Assembly: GCF_032854445.1 (NCBI RefSeq)
Contig: NC_088302.1
Span: 28,618,330-28,682,329 of the forward strand
Source of the DNA: Liolophura sinensis
Taxonomy: Eukaryota > Mollusca > Polyplacophora > Chitonida > Chitonidae
Direction of reading: 5' to 3'
Length of the DNA stretch: 64,000 nucleotides
A program made the translations under genes and the position numbers. The notes under the pieces are model-generated. The model was not told the DNA's origin, did no database searches, and was given only the letters and a program-made list of their open reading frames with translations. How positions within the stretch are numbered: position 1 is the stretch's first letter; every line of letters starts with the position of its first letter. Of this stretch, positions 1 through 12,010 are shown piece after piece.

Positions 1-459
1 GACTATCATTGAAGATGTAACCCGGCAGACCCTCAAAACATGTACAAAAAAGGTCCTTATTCCTAAGTGCTTACTTACATATTTTTCAGCAAAATCCATA
101 TATTTTTCACCAGCCAGATAGGTTGACATTACGCCCAACAAACAAACTTTAAAAGGGTGGAATGATTAATATGGCATCAAGAAGATACAATTTCAAAATT
201 AAACGGTAAGCTTGAGAAGTGTGTAATGATCAGTTTTTCGTGCACTGAACCACATATAATACAATTCGTTAACAGTCAGAGAGAGGGACAGAGACAGTGT
301 CACTTACCTGTGCAGTAAACAGGCTTGTCACTGGGCAACAGCTTCATCATGATGGTTATTTTGTTATCAACAATGCACCAATATTGGTGCTTAATAAACA
401 GTTTATAACGGTGCAGATATACATGTAGGTAGCTTGTAACTATTGACGTTATGTGCAAC
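1..459. other. intergenic, nothing recognised
   Basis: AT-rich sequence with only short chance reading frames on both strands. I see no repeat, RNA gene or conserved coding motif. Confidence 0.5.
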
Positions 460-805
460 AAAGCTAAAGTAGCATGGCGTGATGGCAAACAAGCAACTGT
501 TATAGATAAAAGTAGCATGGTGCGATGGCAAGCAAACAACTGTTATAGATAAAAGTCGCATGGTGTGATGGCAAGCAAACAACTGTTACAGATAAAAGTA
601 GCATGGTGTGATGGCAAACAAACAACCGTTATAGATAAAAGTAGCACTGTGTGATGGCAAGCAAACAACTGTTATAGATAAAAGTAGCATGGTGTGATGG
701 CAAGCAAACATACGCTACAGATGAAAGTAGCATTTTATGGCGGCAAGCAAACAACTGTTATAGAAAAAAGTAGCATGGTGTCATGGCAAACAAACAATTG
801 GTGGA
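460..805. repeat. 43-bp minisatellite, about 8 copies
   Basis: The unit reads roughly AGATAAAAGTAGCATGGTGT followed by GATGGCAAGCAAACAACTGT and TAT. It repeats head to tail about eight times with scattered substitutions. The last copies are the most diverged, for example the copy near 720 that reads GCATTTTATGGCGGC. The chance reading frames it holds are not supported as genes. Confidence 0.85.
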
Positions 806-1085
806 GGAAACCAACATGGTTTTATGGTTAACCAAACCTATGAGCTAAACCCAGCAAGGAAATGTATGCACTTAACCAAATAGTTTGAGATGTAAACCAA
901 TATCGTTTTATGGTTAACCAAATCTGTAAGTTAAACCCAGCAGGCCAGCAATGCAATGGTACTTAAACCAAACTGTTTGTTGCGTAAACTACATAGTTTT
1001 ACAGTGCATTAACCAAACAACCGATAGCTAAAACCTGCAAGCCAGCATGATGAAAAGCTATAAACCAAGTGGTTTGTGGAGTAAA
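806..1085. repeat. degenerate repeat, about 3 copies of 90 bp
   Basis: Three diverged copies of a segment rich in GGTTAACCAAA, AAACCCAGCA and GTAAACCA can be aligned head to tail. It directly follows the 43-bp array. Divergence is high, so the edges are approximate. Confidence 0.55.
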
Positions 1086-2080
1086 CGCCCCTTGTTCGCA
1101 ATCATGCATGGAATACTCGAAATCCACCACACCTTGAGGCCATTAAGAGATTAATTAACTGCCACTCAACATTGTTGCCAAATGGCAAATATTTTATTTA
1201 GAACAGAAGTTTGATTGTGTTACCAAACAATGTGTGAACTTCATTAAAAGAGCCAATTTATTTTTACACATTTCCTCCGTGGGGATATGTGAGATGGTTT
1301 GCAGGCAACGTGTAAACAGTTTCCCCGCCCCCACCCCATGCCACCACCCCCGAACGCTCTGCCAGGTTTCCCCTCACCTCATAATGCTGGCTGACGTCCC
1401 TTCAGTGAAATACTCTTCAGTATGGCTTAAAACACCAATCAAATACAAAAATAAACAAACACATAAATCATATAAAGTGATAAATTACGATAGAGGTGGA
1501 AAATCAACGGTTTAACACAGCTCTCATTTTAAAGCCTCCCTCTCTAGAACAGCTTCTCTGGTCCAGATGAAATGATATGGTTTTCTTCTTACATACATGC
1601 TTATTCACAACCAAACAGCGATACCATCTCTTTAAACCCTTGTCAACGTTAAACTGCAGCGATTTTCACAAATACATTACCCGTACATGTTGAAAGTAAT
1701 ATGTAATACCCTATTTTTTCGAATTTTTGGGACCTGATCTGCTCATTTTAGCCTATATATATGTAATTTTAGCAGGAATATTGAGTTAATCTCACATGGT
1801 TAGACCATCTCATGAACAACATACTCATATCTTTACTTTTCCAAAAGGGGGAAATCTATTATTCTAATTTCAACACTACTAGCTAATATCTGTCCCAAAA
1901 ATTAGAAGAATTAGGCTATGTACTGTGTAACATTAGATTATGAGCATTTAGTCAAATATCTATATTTTAAATTCTGGGAGATATGATGCAATATTGTTAA
2001 CTCAGATCTGGCTACATATCTGGCTATAAAATATGATATACGCCCACAACTAAGGCTCAAGAAAAAGTAAATGCCACCTG
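1086..2080. other. intergenic, nothing recognised
   Basis: AT-rich DNA with no coding signal above chance. A C-rich stretch lies near 1,320-1,380. No element boundaries were seen. Confidence 0.45.
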
Positions 2081-2484
2081 AATGCCACACTCAATACCAG
2101 TATGACACTCAATACCAGTATGACACTCAATACCAGTATGACACTCAATACCAGTATTACACTTAGTACCCAGTATGACACTTAATACCAGTATGACACT
2201 CAATACCAGTATTACACTTAGTACCCAGTATGACACTTAATACCAGTATGACACTCAATACCAGTATGACACTCAATACCAGTATGACACTCAATACCAG
2301 TATGACACTCAATACCAGTATTACACTTAGTACCCAGTATGACACTTAATACCAGTATGACACTCAATACCAGTATGACACTTAATACCAGTATGACACT
2401 TAATACCAGTATGACACTTAATACCAGCATGACACTCAATACCAGTATTACACTTAACACCAGTATGACACTTAATACCAGTGC
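2081..2484. repeat. 18-bp minisatellite, about 22 copies
   Basis: The unit is close to TGACACTCAATACCAGTA. Variants carry TTACACTTAGTACCCAGTA or CACTTAATACC, and the TTAGTACCC variant recurs at intervals, so blocks of several units have been copied together. The unit is a multiple of three, which explains the repetitive open frames on the minus strand (VLSVI-type and HTGIKC-type). They have no context to suggest translation. Confidence 0.9.
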
Positions 2485-3802
2485 ATGGTAAACAGTTGAA
2501 AATAGAGGATGTGTTAGAATTAACCAGCAAAGCCTGGGTAAAGTCAGAGCACCTAACTCAGGTATTTACCAACCCAACAATTGTCAACATACTGAACGCT
2601 CATTATCACCTCATCAGCAATAACACAGAATCTCGGAGGTGTAGGTCCCTGTGTATCAGGGCAAAAGTCATCAGCTGTTAACACAGATTAGTGCATGCAG
2701 CAGCACCACCATATCGAAAGTTGCTTGAAATAACATTAATCTCCTGCCACAAAAGATTTTCTACTCTCTGACATTCTACCTCCACCACCCAGGTTAGGCC
2801 ACCCTTAAAAAATTCTTTACGTGTGGGCAATTTTTTTCATTCTGGCTGATGAAAGAGACAGGCATTTTAAAGAAATTAACATGTAGAGAGAAACAGAGGG
2901 GAAAAAAAACACTTTGATTCAAGTCCCAATAAAAACTTCAGATTAAGACCCATTCATTATAGACAGCCGCAGTGAGATTATAACCAACAAACAAATTTTT
3001 AATGATGGGATCAGGTTAAAGTTGAGGTTATGAGTGGGCCGAGGACATGAAGTCAAAACGGAAACAAAACAAGGTTACTCAGTTGTGCTAACACCCATAA
3101 ATTATGTGTCTCGCTTGTTTTCCTTTACTACATGATTCAAAACATAAATGTTATAAATGCTAACTAGACATGACAGGCAGATAAGTGTCAATTTAAGCTA
3201 CGTCAACAAAGCACTGGTAGACGATTTAAATAAAATTCACTTACCCTGCATGCATTTTTTGACTCCCACTGAACATCATACTTACGAATTTTTTATTTAT
3301 TTTCTAGAGAAAACCCGAGGAGGAGTATCACTCTACAGGGCTAGAACATACACACAATCTGAATCATTTAAACAAACAACAGAGCAAATGTGATAACAAT
3401 TCTTCACTGCAGTTCACCTTAAGTTTAGTGATATTTCAAGTCACATAATTTTTCTGGATTCTAACTGATTCAAGCACTCTATAGAGTCATTTAGAAGTGT
3501 TTTTTTGTGAAGTTTGCTGAATTTCTTATCAGAAAAATGTAGAATTTTTTTAAGGCCTAGCTGTTTTTGTTTCTGAAAGTGCACTGTTACCTACTGTACT
3601 AAACTTTAGGTAAAATAGAAACATTTGCTATGCTTGAACAGGCCTGATTATGTTTAAGGCTTTATAAACTTTCTTTGAAAGACTGTTGCAACATTTTTCT
3701 GCTACAATCATAGTTTAGAAGTTCCTTTCAGTGAACTGCATACAATGTGAGTATGCATGTGCATGTATAGGTAACATTTTAGGTTTTCAATACCTGGCCT
3801 CA
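2485..3802. other. intergenic, nothing recognised
   Basis: Mixed-composition DNA with only short chance frames. I could identify no repeat family, RNA gene or exon. Confidence 0.4.
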
Positions 3803-3905
3803 GTAACTTCATGCCTGGGTACAGTAACTTCATGCCTGGGTACAGTAACTTCATGCCTGGGTACAGAAACTTCATGCCTGGGTACAGAAACTTCATGCCT
3901 GGCTT
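3803..3905. repeat. 21-bp minisatellite, 5 copies
   Basis: Five nearly identical units containing TTCATGCCTGGGTACAGTAA lie head to tail. The last two carry CAGAAAC in place of CAGTAAC. Confidence 0.88.
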
Positions 3906-4884
3906 ACAAGTGGTACAGTTGGTCTCGAGTATTTTGTATGTAGCAGTTAACTAGCTATGTCATGGTATGTGGAATGAATGGATCAATGAGTGAATGACTG
4001 GTGTTAATAAGTGCCACACTGCCAGTACTTTCAGCCATATCATGGTGCCATGTTTCTTGAAGCTTTTCTCATAATTTTATGACGCATGCAGCATCAAGAC
4101 TGCCAAAATTATAAAATAACTCAATGGTCCTCTTACCACAGATGGTGGATCAGCATTGAACAAAATCACCACCATGAAAATTAGATTGGCATAACTTCAA
4201 TAGCATTCAGCTTTTTCTACCCCCCCCCCCCCAGCCCCCCAAATATATTTTTTCACAGTGAGATAATGCACTGCCAAACACAATAAAAATGCACAGTAAT
4301 TTCAATCAATAGGCCTACATACCTGTGAAATGCTCTCTCTCTATATGCGATGGTTTGAAGTCATTGGTGCCAGTGGGCTATGGTTTACAACTCTCTTCTG
4401 AACTTCTACAGACTTCTGAGTTCTGGGGCTCTCCACTGGAGATAAAATGACAATGAAATAATCACCTGCCTTCTAGGCTGACCAGAGTTTCATTACTAGG
4501 GGTACACTGTTCACGAGATAAGTTTATTTTACTTGTGTAGTCAACTCGATTTGTTCCATGTGTGTAGCGAATTCTATTCTGATATTTCCCCATCACATAA
4601 GAAAACTGTACCAAAGTGTGCCAGCAAATATATGCACTCTGACATCCAAGATTCAGGAGGGAACACCACTTCTAGCTTGTTTTTTGCACAAGACTGACAA
4701 AACCCTAATTCCTTCACACCACCAAACTGTATTGAAGTGTGACTGCAACAAGGTATCTTTGTTTTCACCACTGACGAGGGAGTAAGTAATGATTTTAGTT
4801 TGCTTCATGCACCAGAGTGGCAAATTTTGAAAAATATGGGTACATAGTGAGCTGAATGCCTGGTTCATGGCCTCAGGACAGGTA
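3906..4884. other. intergenic with a poly-C run
   Basis: No gene recognised. A run of about 15 C lies near 4,220. The rest is unremarkable AT-rich DNA. Confidence 0.4.
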
Positions 4885-4937
4885 CAGCACCCCTTCTTCC
4901 AGCACCCCCTCTTCCAGCACTCCCTCTTCCAGCACTC
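4885..4937. repeat. 15-bp minisatellite, about 4 copies
   Basis: Four units of AGCACCCCCTCTTCC with small changes lie head to tail. Confidence 0.8.
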
Positions 4938-5520
4938 TCACAGCCTGTAGCCTCTTCACAGTGTTTGCTAGCCCTGTTACATGTCCGGGAAGAAACATAC
5001 CAGCAAAGTTACTAAAATCTGTAACCACAAATTAGTGGATTAGCTTACACAAGGAGACAACAGTACTTCAGCGTAGTTTCACAATGGGTGGCTTTACAAC
5101 AGTGGTTTTACAACAGGCACAATGCAAAGTGTTACAATGAGTAATGTAAATGAACACAATATGCTAACGTGGACATGCATTCCTGTCTTACTTTATATTA
5201 ATGAGGGTGAAGGGAGTGAAAAAAACTTGGGATGGGCCTAAAATTCTTTCAGCAGTTTAAACATGGTTTTTGTCATACAGCTTTTGAATCTGCATGGACA
5301 TGAATAAGATGGTGAGATATACAAACCTAGACAGATCTTCTCTCTCTCATGGCTTCCTTTCACTTGTACATGTAGGTAGACCACACAAAAATGCAGTGAT
5401 GACCTTATGCTTACGCACAGCCCGCTGGCTGCCTTGTGTATGGTGGCGTCATTCCAGAAAAGCTAAATTCTCAGGTAGATCTCATAGTCAACAGGCATAC
5501 GCTTAATTATGGGGGCAATA

Positions 5521-5695
5521 TTTATTTAACTTACTTATATGGTTGCTGTTTTACATTGTATATAAGTACTAAAGAATGTTTCACTTATATGGCAGTGGCC
5601 AGCATTATGATACGAAGAAACCGGGCAGATCCCGGAGGAAATCCATCACCATCTGCAGGTTGCTGTCAGGCCTTCCAATGTATGGAAGGCCCCTA
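5521..5695 (-). mobile_element. SINE family A, old partial copy
   Basis: It carries the family-A tail and body (CACTTATATGGCAGTGGCCA, then the stretch around CCGGGCAGATCCCGG and CATCTGCAGGTTGCTG) in minus orientation. The tRNA-like head is missing or too diverged to see. It is more diverged than the copies at 17.1 and 43.6 kb. Confidence 0.7.
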
Positions 5696-5854
5696 TCGGG
5701 TCAAAAGCACTCCAGGATTAATATGTGTATATGTATCTCTGTTCCCTTATTGAGCGAATGTGTTATTGCATCCATACGTGTGAAACAGTGAGTCTGATTA
5801 GTTTGCACAAAGCCTGCCATCCTTATGGCTGCTGGTCTCTCATTTCCTGGTAAA

Positions 5855-8800
5855 ATACTGTACACACATAAACCCTGTGACAGGCTTTGTCATTGTGAGA
5901 TGTTGAGTGCTGACACACAGTGTAGTGTTGTAACAAAATATACAGAAACTGTACATACACAAACCCTGTGACAGGCTTTGTTGTTGTGAGATGTTGAGCG
6001 CTGACACACAGCGTAGTGTTGCCCATGATGTAACAAACTATACATATACTGTACATACACAAACCCTGTGACAGACTTTGTTGTTGTGAGATCTTGAGTG
6101 CTGACACACAGCATAGTGTTGTCCATGATGTAACAAACTATACATATACTGTACATACACAAACCCTGTGACAGACTTTGTTGTTGTGAGATGTTGAGTG
6201 CTGACACACAGGATAGTGTTGTCCATGATGTAACAAAATATACATACACTGTACATACACAAACCCTGTGACAGACATTGTTGTTGTGAGATGGTGTGTG
6301 CTGACACACAGTGTAGTGTTGTCCATGGATGTAACAAACTATACATATACTGTACATACACAAACCCTGTGACAGACTTTGTTGTTGTGAGATGGTGAGT
6401 GCTTACACACAGCATAGTGTTGTCCTTGGATGTAACAAACTATACATATACTGTATATACACAAACCCTGTGACAGACTTTGTTGTTGTGAGATGGTGTG
6501 TGCTGACACACAGTGTAGTGTTGTCCATGATGTAACAAAATATACATATACTGTACATACACAAACCCTGTGACAGACTTTGTTGTTGTGAGATGGTGTG
6601 TGCTGACACACAGTGTAGTGTTGTCCATGGATGTAACAAAATGTACATATACTGTACATACACTGTACATACACAAACCCTGTGACAGACATTGTTGTTG
6701 TGAGATGGTGTGTGCTGACACACAGCGTAGTGTTGTCCATGGATGTAACAAAATATACATATACTGTACATACACAAACCCTGTGTCAGACTTTGTTGTT
6801 GTGAGATGGTGAGTGCTGACACACAGCATAGTGTTGTCCATGATGTAACAAACTATACATATACTGTACATACACAAACCCTGTGACAGACTTTGTTGTT
6901 GTGAGATGGTGAGTGCTGACACACAGTGTAGTGTTGTCCATGGATGTAACAAAATGTACATATACTGTACATACACAAACCCTGTGACAGACTTTGTTGT
7001 TGTGAGATGGTGAGTGCTGACACACAGCATAGTGTTGTCCACGGATGTAACAAACTATACATATACTGTACATACACAAACCCTGTGACAGACTTTGTTG
7101 TTGTGAGATGGTGTGTGCTGACACACAGCGTAGTGTTGTCCATGATGTAACAAACTATACATATACTGTACATACACAAACCCTGTGACAGACTTTGTTG
7201 TTGTGAGATGGTGAGTGCTTACACACAGCATAGTGTTGTCCTTGGGTGTAACAAACTATACATATACTGTACATACACAAACCCTGTGACAGACTTTGTT
7301 GTTGTGAGATGGTGAGTGCTGACACACAGCATAGTGTTGTCCATGATGTAACAAAATATACATATACTGTACATACACAAACCCTGTGACAGACTTTGTT
7401 GTTGTGAGATGGTGAGTGCTGACACACAGCATAGTGTTGTCCACGGATGTAACAAACTATACATATACTGTACATACACAAACCCTGTGACAGACTTTGT
7501 TGTTGTGAGATGGTGTGTGCTGACACACAGCGTAGTGTTGTCCATGATGTAACAAACTATACATATACTGTACATACACAAACCCTGTGACAGACTTTGT
7601 TGTTGTGAGATGGTGAGTGCTTACACACAGCATAGTGTTGTCCTTGGATGTAACAAACTATACATATACTGTACATACACAAACCCTGTGACAGACTTTG
7701 TTGTTGTGAGATGGTGAGTGCTGACACACAGCATAGTGTTGTCCATGATGTAACAAAATATACATATACTGTACATACACAAACCCTGTGACAGACTTTG
7801 TTGTTGTGAGATGGTGTGTGCTGACACACAGTGTAGTGTTGTCCACGGATGTAACAAAATGTACATATACTGTACATACACTGTACATACACAAACCCTG
7901 TGACAGACTTTGTTGTTGTGAGATGTTGAGTGCTGACACACAGCGTAGTGTTGTCCATGGATGTAACAAAATATACATATACTGTACATACACAAACCCT
8001 GTGATAGACTTTGTTGTTGTGAGATGGTGAGTGCTGACACACAGCATAGTGTTGTCCATGATATAACAAACTATACATATACTGTACATACACAAACCCT
8101 GTGACAGACTTTGTTGTTGTGAGATGGTGTGTGCTGACACACAGTGTAGTGTTGTCCATGGATGTAACAAAATATACATATACTGTACATACACAAACCC
8201 TGTGACAGACTTTGTTGTTGTGAGATGGTGAGTGCTGACACACAGCATAGTGTTGTCCATGGATGTAACAAAATGTACATATACTGTACATACACAAACC
8301 CTGTGACAGACTTTGTTGTTGTGAGATGGTGTGTGCTGACACACAGCGTAGTGTTGTCCATGGATGTAACAAAATATACATATACTGTACATACACAAAC
8401 CCTGTGACAGACTTTGTTGTTGTGAGATGGTGTGTGCTGACACACAGTGTAGTGTTGTCCATGGATGTAACAAAATATACATATACTGTACATACACAAA
8501 CCCTGTGACAGACTTTGTTGTTGTGAGATGGTGAGTGCTGACACACAGCGTAGTGTTGTCCGTGATGTAACAAACTATACATATACTGTACATACACAAA
8601 CCCTGTGACAGACTTTGTTGTTGTGAGATGGTGTGTGCTGACACACAGTGTAGTGTTGTCCATGGATGTAACAAAATATACATATACTGTACATACACAA
8701 ACCCTGTGACAGACTTTGTTGTTGTGAGATGGTGAGTGCTGACACACAGCATAGTGTTGTCCGTGATGTAACAAAATATACATATACTGTACATACACAA

Positions 8801-9359
8801 ACCCTGTGACAGACATTGTTGTTGTGAGATGGTGAGTGCTGACACACAGCATAGTGTTGTCCGTGATGTAACAAACTATACATATACTGTACATACACAA
8901 ACCCTGTGACAGACTTTGTTGTTGTGAGATGGTGAGTGCTGACACACAGCATAGTGTTGTCCATGATGTAACAAAATATACATATACTGTACATACACAA
9001 ACCCTGTGACAGACTTTGTTGTTGTGAGATGGTGAGTGCTGACACACAGCGTAGTGTTGTCCATGATGTAACAAACTATACATATACTGTACATACACAA
9101 ACCCTGTGACAGACTTTGTTGTTGTGAGATGGTGAGTGCTGACACACAGCATAGTGTTGTCCATGATGTAACAAACTATACATATACTGTACATACACAA
9201 ACCCTGTGACAGACTCTGTTGTTGTGAGATGGTGAGTGCTGACACACAGCATAGTGTTGTCCATGATGTAACAAACTACACATATACTGTACATACACAA
9301 ACCCTGTGACAGACTCTGTTGTTGTGAGATGGTGGGTGCTGACACACAGCATAGTGTTC
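5855..9359. repeat. 3.5-kb array of ~100-bp units, about 35 copies
   Basis: Units of 100 or 101 bp are repeated head to tail. Each carries ACAAACCCTGTGACAGACTT, GTTGTTGTGAGATGGTG, TGCTGACACACAGC and CATATACTGTACATACAC. The 100/101 difference comes from CATGATG versus CATGGATG. Two units near 6,650 and 7,870 carry an extra copy of TGTACATACAC. Several variant sites (AGCATAG, AGCGTAG or AGTGTAG; GAGTGCTTACAC versus GCTGACAC) recur together about every 400 bp around 7.0-7.8 kb, a local higher-order pattern. One unit contains no minus-strand stop in any frame, so long repetitive frames (up to 562 codons) run through it. These are a by-product of the repeat. Confidence 0.95.
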
Positions 9360-9914
9360 ACACAAAATAGCTGTCAGTTTTGATCAATGTGCTGAATTTG
9401 TTCTAAATAAGTCTGAAAAAAATGCATTTTTTTTCACAAATTAATGTAACATAACTTTTGGTGCTAAACTTCACCAATTTCTCTACAAACTAACCTTGAA
9501 TCTATCAAACAAACCCAGAAAAGTGCTAAACCCAGAAATGGGCAAGACGAGTAATTTAGGCAGACGTTTAGGTCAAATACAGTACTTGATGGTGAACCAT
9601 TTTCAACACCTTATCCCAAACACCCGATCAAACAGTCTTCCAGCCTGTATAAGTCATTTTTGTGTCACGAGTATATTATGGCTCTTAGAAGTCTTCTGGA
9701 TCTTGGTTCTGTTGGTTCAGCCTACTTGAGAGTTTCTCATTTGTAGCTAATAGACTTGTCAGTAACACAGTACAGAGTAAAAGTTCCTTTGTTGACAAAC
9801 TTTATTTTACTTTTTTTTTTCTTATGTACACTGTATTTTAAGCATTAAGACAGTAGTAGGTACTCAGTGTTCGGTCTACATGTCCTGGTACAAATCAAAC
9901 AGATTTCCTGTTAT
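9360..9914. other. spacer between two arrays
   Basis: About 0.55 kb of AT-rich DNA between the 100-bp and 42-bp arrays. Nothing recognised. Confidence 0.45.
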
Positions 9915-11427
9915 TAGGACACTGCTTACATTGGCACTACCAGTAGAGAATATTCTCTGAACATGGCTTACACTGGCACTACCAGCAGAGAATTTTCTCT
10001 GAACCTGGCTTACACCAGCACTACCAGTAGAGAATATTCTCTGAACCTGACTTACACTGGCAGTACCAGAAGAAAATATTCTCTGAACCTGGCTTACACT
10101 GGCAGTACCAGAAGAAAATATTCTCTGAACCTGGCTTTTAATACAGTGCCACTACCAGCAGAGAATTTTCTCTGAACCTGGCTTACACCAGCACTACCAG
10201 TAGAGAATATTCTCTGAACCTGGCTTACACCAGCACTACCAGCAGAGAATATTCTCTGAACCTGGCTTACACTGGCACTACCAGCAGTGAATATTCTCTG
10301 AACCTGGCTTACACCAGCACTACCAGTAGAGAATATTCTCTGAACCTGGCTTACACTGGCAGTACCAGAAGAAAATATTCTCTGAACCTGGCTTTTAATA
10401 CAGTGCCACTACCAGTAGAGAATTTTCTCTGACCCTGGATTACGCTGGCACTACCAGTAGAGAATATTCTCTGAACATGGCTTACACCGGCACTACCAGC
10501 AGAGAATTTTCTCTGAACCTGGCTTACACCAGCACTACCAGTAGAGAATATTCTCTGAACCTGGCTTACACTGGCAGTACCAGAAGAAAATATTCTCTGA
10601 ACCTGGCTTACACTGGCAGTACCAGAAGAAAATATTCTCTGAACCTGGCTTTTAATACAGTGCCACTACCAGCAGAGAATTTTCTCTGAACCTGGCTTAC
10701 ACCAGCACTACCAGCAGAGAATTTTCTCTGAACCTGGCTTACACCAGCACTACCAGAAGAGAATATTCTCTGAACCTGGCTTACACCAGCACTACCAGTA
10801 GAGAATATTCTCTGAACCTGGCTTACACTGGCAGTACCAGAAGAAAATATTCTCTGAACCTGGCTTTTAATACAGTGCCACTACCAGTAGAGAATTTTCT
10901 CTGACCCTGGATTACGCTGGCACTACCAGTAGAGAATATTCTCTGAACATGGCTTACACTGGCACTACCAGCAAAGAATTTTCTCTGACCCTGGTTTACA
11001 GTGGCACTACAAGTAGAGAATTTTCTCTGACCCTGGTTTACACTGGCACTACAAGCATAGAATTTCCTCTGACTCTGGTTTACACTGGCACTACAAGTAG
11101 AGAACTTTCTCTGACCCTAGTTTACAGTGACACTACAAGAAGAGAACTTTCTCTGATCATGGTTTACACTGGCACTACAAGTAGAGAACTTTCTCTGACC
11201 CTGGTTTACGTTGGCACTACAAGAAGAGAATTTCCTCTGAACCTGGCTTACATCAGCCATAGCAATAGAGAATTTTCTCTGAATCTGGCTTACATTAGCA
11301 CTACCATGACAGAACATTCTCTGAACCTGGCATAAATCATCCATAACTGTAGAGAATTTCTCAGTACCTGGCTTACGTTTGGTGCTAGCAGTAGAGAATA
11401 TTCTCTGAATCTGGATTACATTGTAAT
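9915..11427. repeat. 42-bp array with palindromic core, about 35 units
   Basis: The unit is CTGAACCTGGCTTACACCAG plus CACTACCAGTAGAGAATATT plus CT. Its core AGAGAATATTCTCT is a perfect dyad, and about eleven copies keep it exactly. Others read AGAGAATTTTCTCT or AGAAAATATTCTCT. A shortened unit with TTTTAATACAGTGCC recurs, and a block starting near 9,963 is repeated almost unchanged at 10,477, a 514-bp higher-order unit. Towards 11,000-11,430 the units diverge (GTTTACACTGGCACTACAAG). Because 42 is a multiple of three, in-frame repetitive frames appear on both strands; I do not regard them as genes. The array lies just beyond the MAT2B stop codon and may fall in or near its 3' end. Confidence 0.92.
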
Positions 11428-11752
11428 ATGGAGCCAGTTTACAGTAACACCAGAACGAGTGAATTTTCATCAAAAATATACATTAATTATGTACCCACCA
11501 CATGTTATTGGCGTCCGTTTCACTAAATACATGTACCTGTCTCTCACAAATATACTTATACAGAACAAAAATCTGTATGACATATGCCTGTGGCAGACAA
11601 CTGGTGCTAGGAATTTGTACACCTATGTATATGTTATGGGTCACATTTTACGTCTGTCAACATGTATTTGGAAGAAATTCTATATTGCAATACATACATT
11701 CTCTTATACATAAAAATAATACTTAACAACCATGAACAAAAATATTTATGCT
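11428..11752 (-). other. MAT2B 3' flank, probable 3' UTR
   Basis: About 325 bp separates the MAT2B stop codon from the 42-bp array. No canonical AATAAA was found on the minus strand in this stretch, so the 3' end of the transcript is unplaced. Confidence 0.35.
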
Positions 11753-12010
11753 CTATTGTGTTTTAAAGAAGGGCTGAAGAATACCCTTAATACATTTGCT
11801 AAAAGGTGTCCTTCTGCCAATTCCCATGGCTTCCAGTCTTGAACAATCCAACTTAGCATTATAAGGCCTAATGCTGCCACCTGAAGGCTGGTTATCTCCC
11901 TTGATGTGCTCAGTGGGCAGGTCAAAAGCCTTTGCCATGGCAACAGCCATATCGTATTTTGTCATTTCCTCATCTCCGCTCCAATGGAAAATTCCTTTCA
12001 CTGAAGGATC
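11753..12010 (-). CDS. MAT2B: MAT2B coding exon 5 (C-terminus)
   Basis: It encodes residues 216-300, beginning [20 protein letters not shown] after the acceptor CTGTTTAAAG and ending FFKTQ then TAG. In human MAT2B the same exon-type boundary precedes DPSIKGTFHWSG. Confidence 0.95.
   Translation of the reverse strand, partial: DPSVKGIFHWSGDEEMTKYDMAVAMAKAFDLPTEHIKGDNQPSGGSIRPYNAKLDCSRLEAMGIGRRTPFSKCIKGILQPFFKTQ

Noticed and set aside
5855-9359. Very long minus-strand frames (up to 562 codons) of repeating Cys/His/Thr-rich peptide
   Set aside because: They are the necessary result of a ~100-bp unit without stops in one strand. The same peptide appears in several frames, with no promoter, splice or homology signal.
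10949-11335. 128-codon frame of YTGTTSRE-type repeats
   Set aside because: The 42-bp unit is a multiple of three, so a stop-free unit gives a long frame. The opposite strand is open too.
5855-11427. CRISPR-like alternation of repeats
   Set aside because: The units are direct tandem repeats without unique spacers, in an animal genome.
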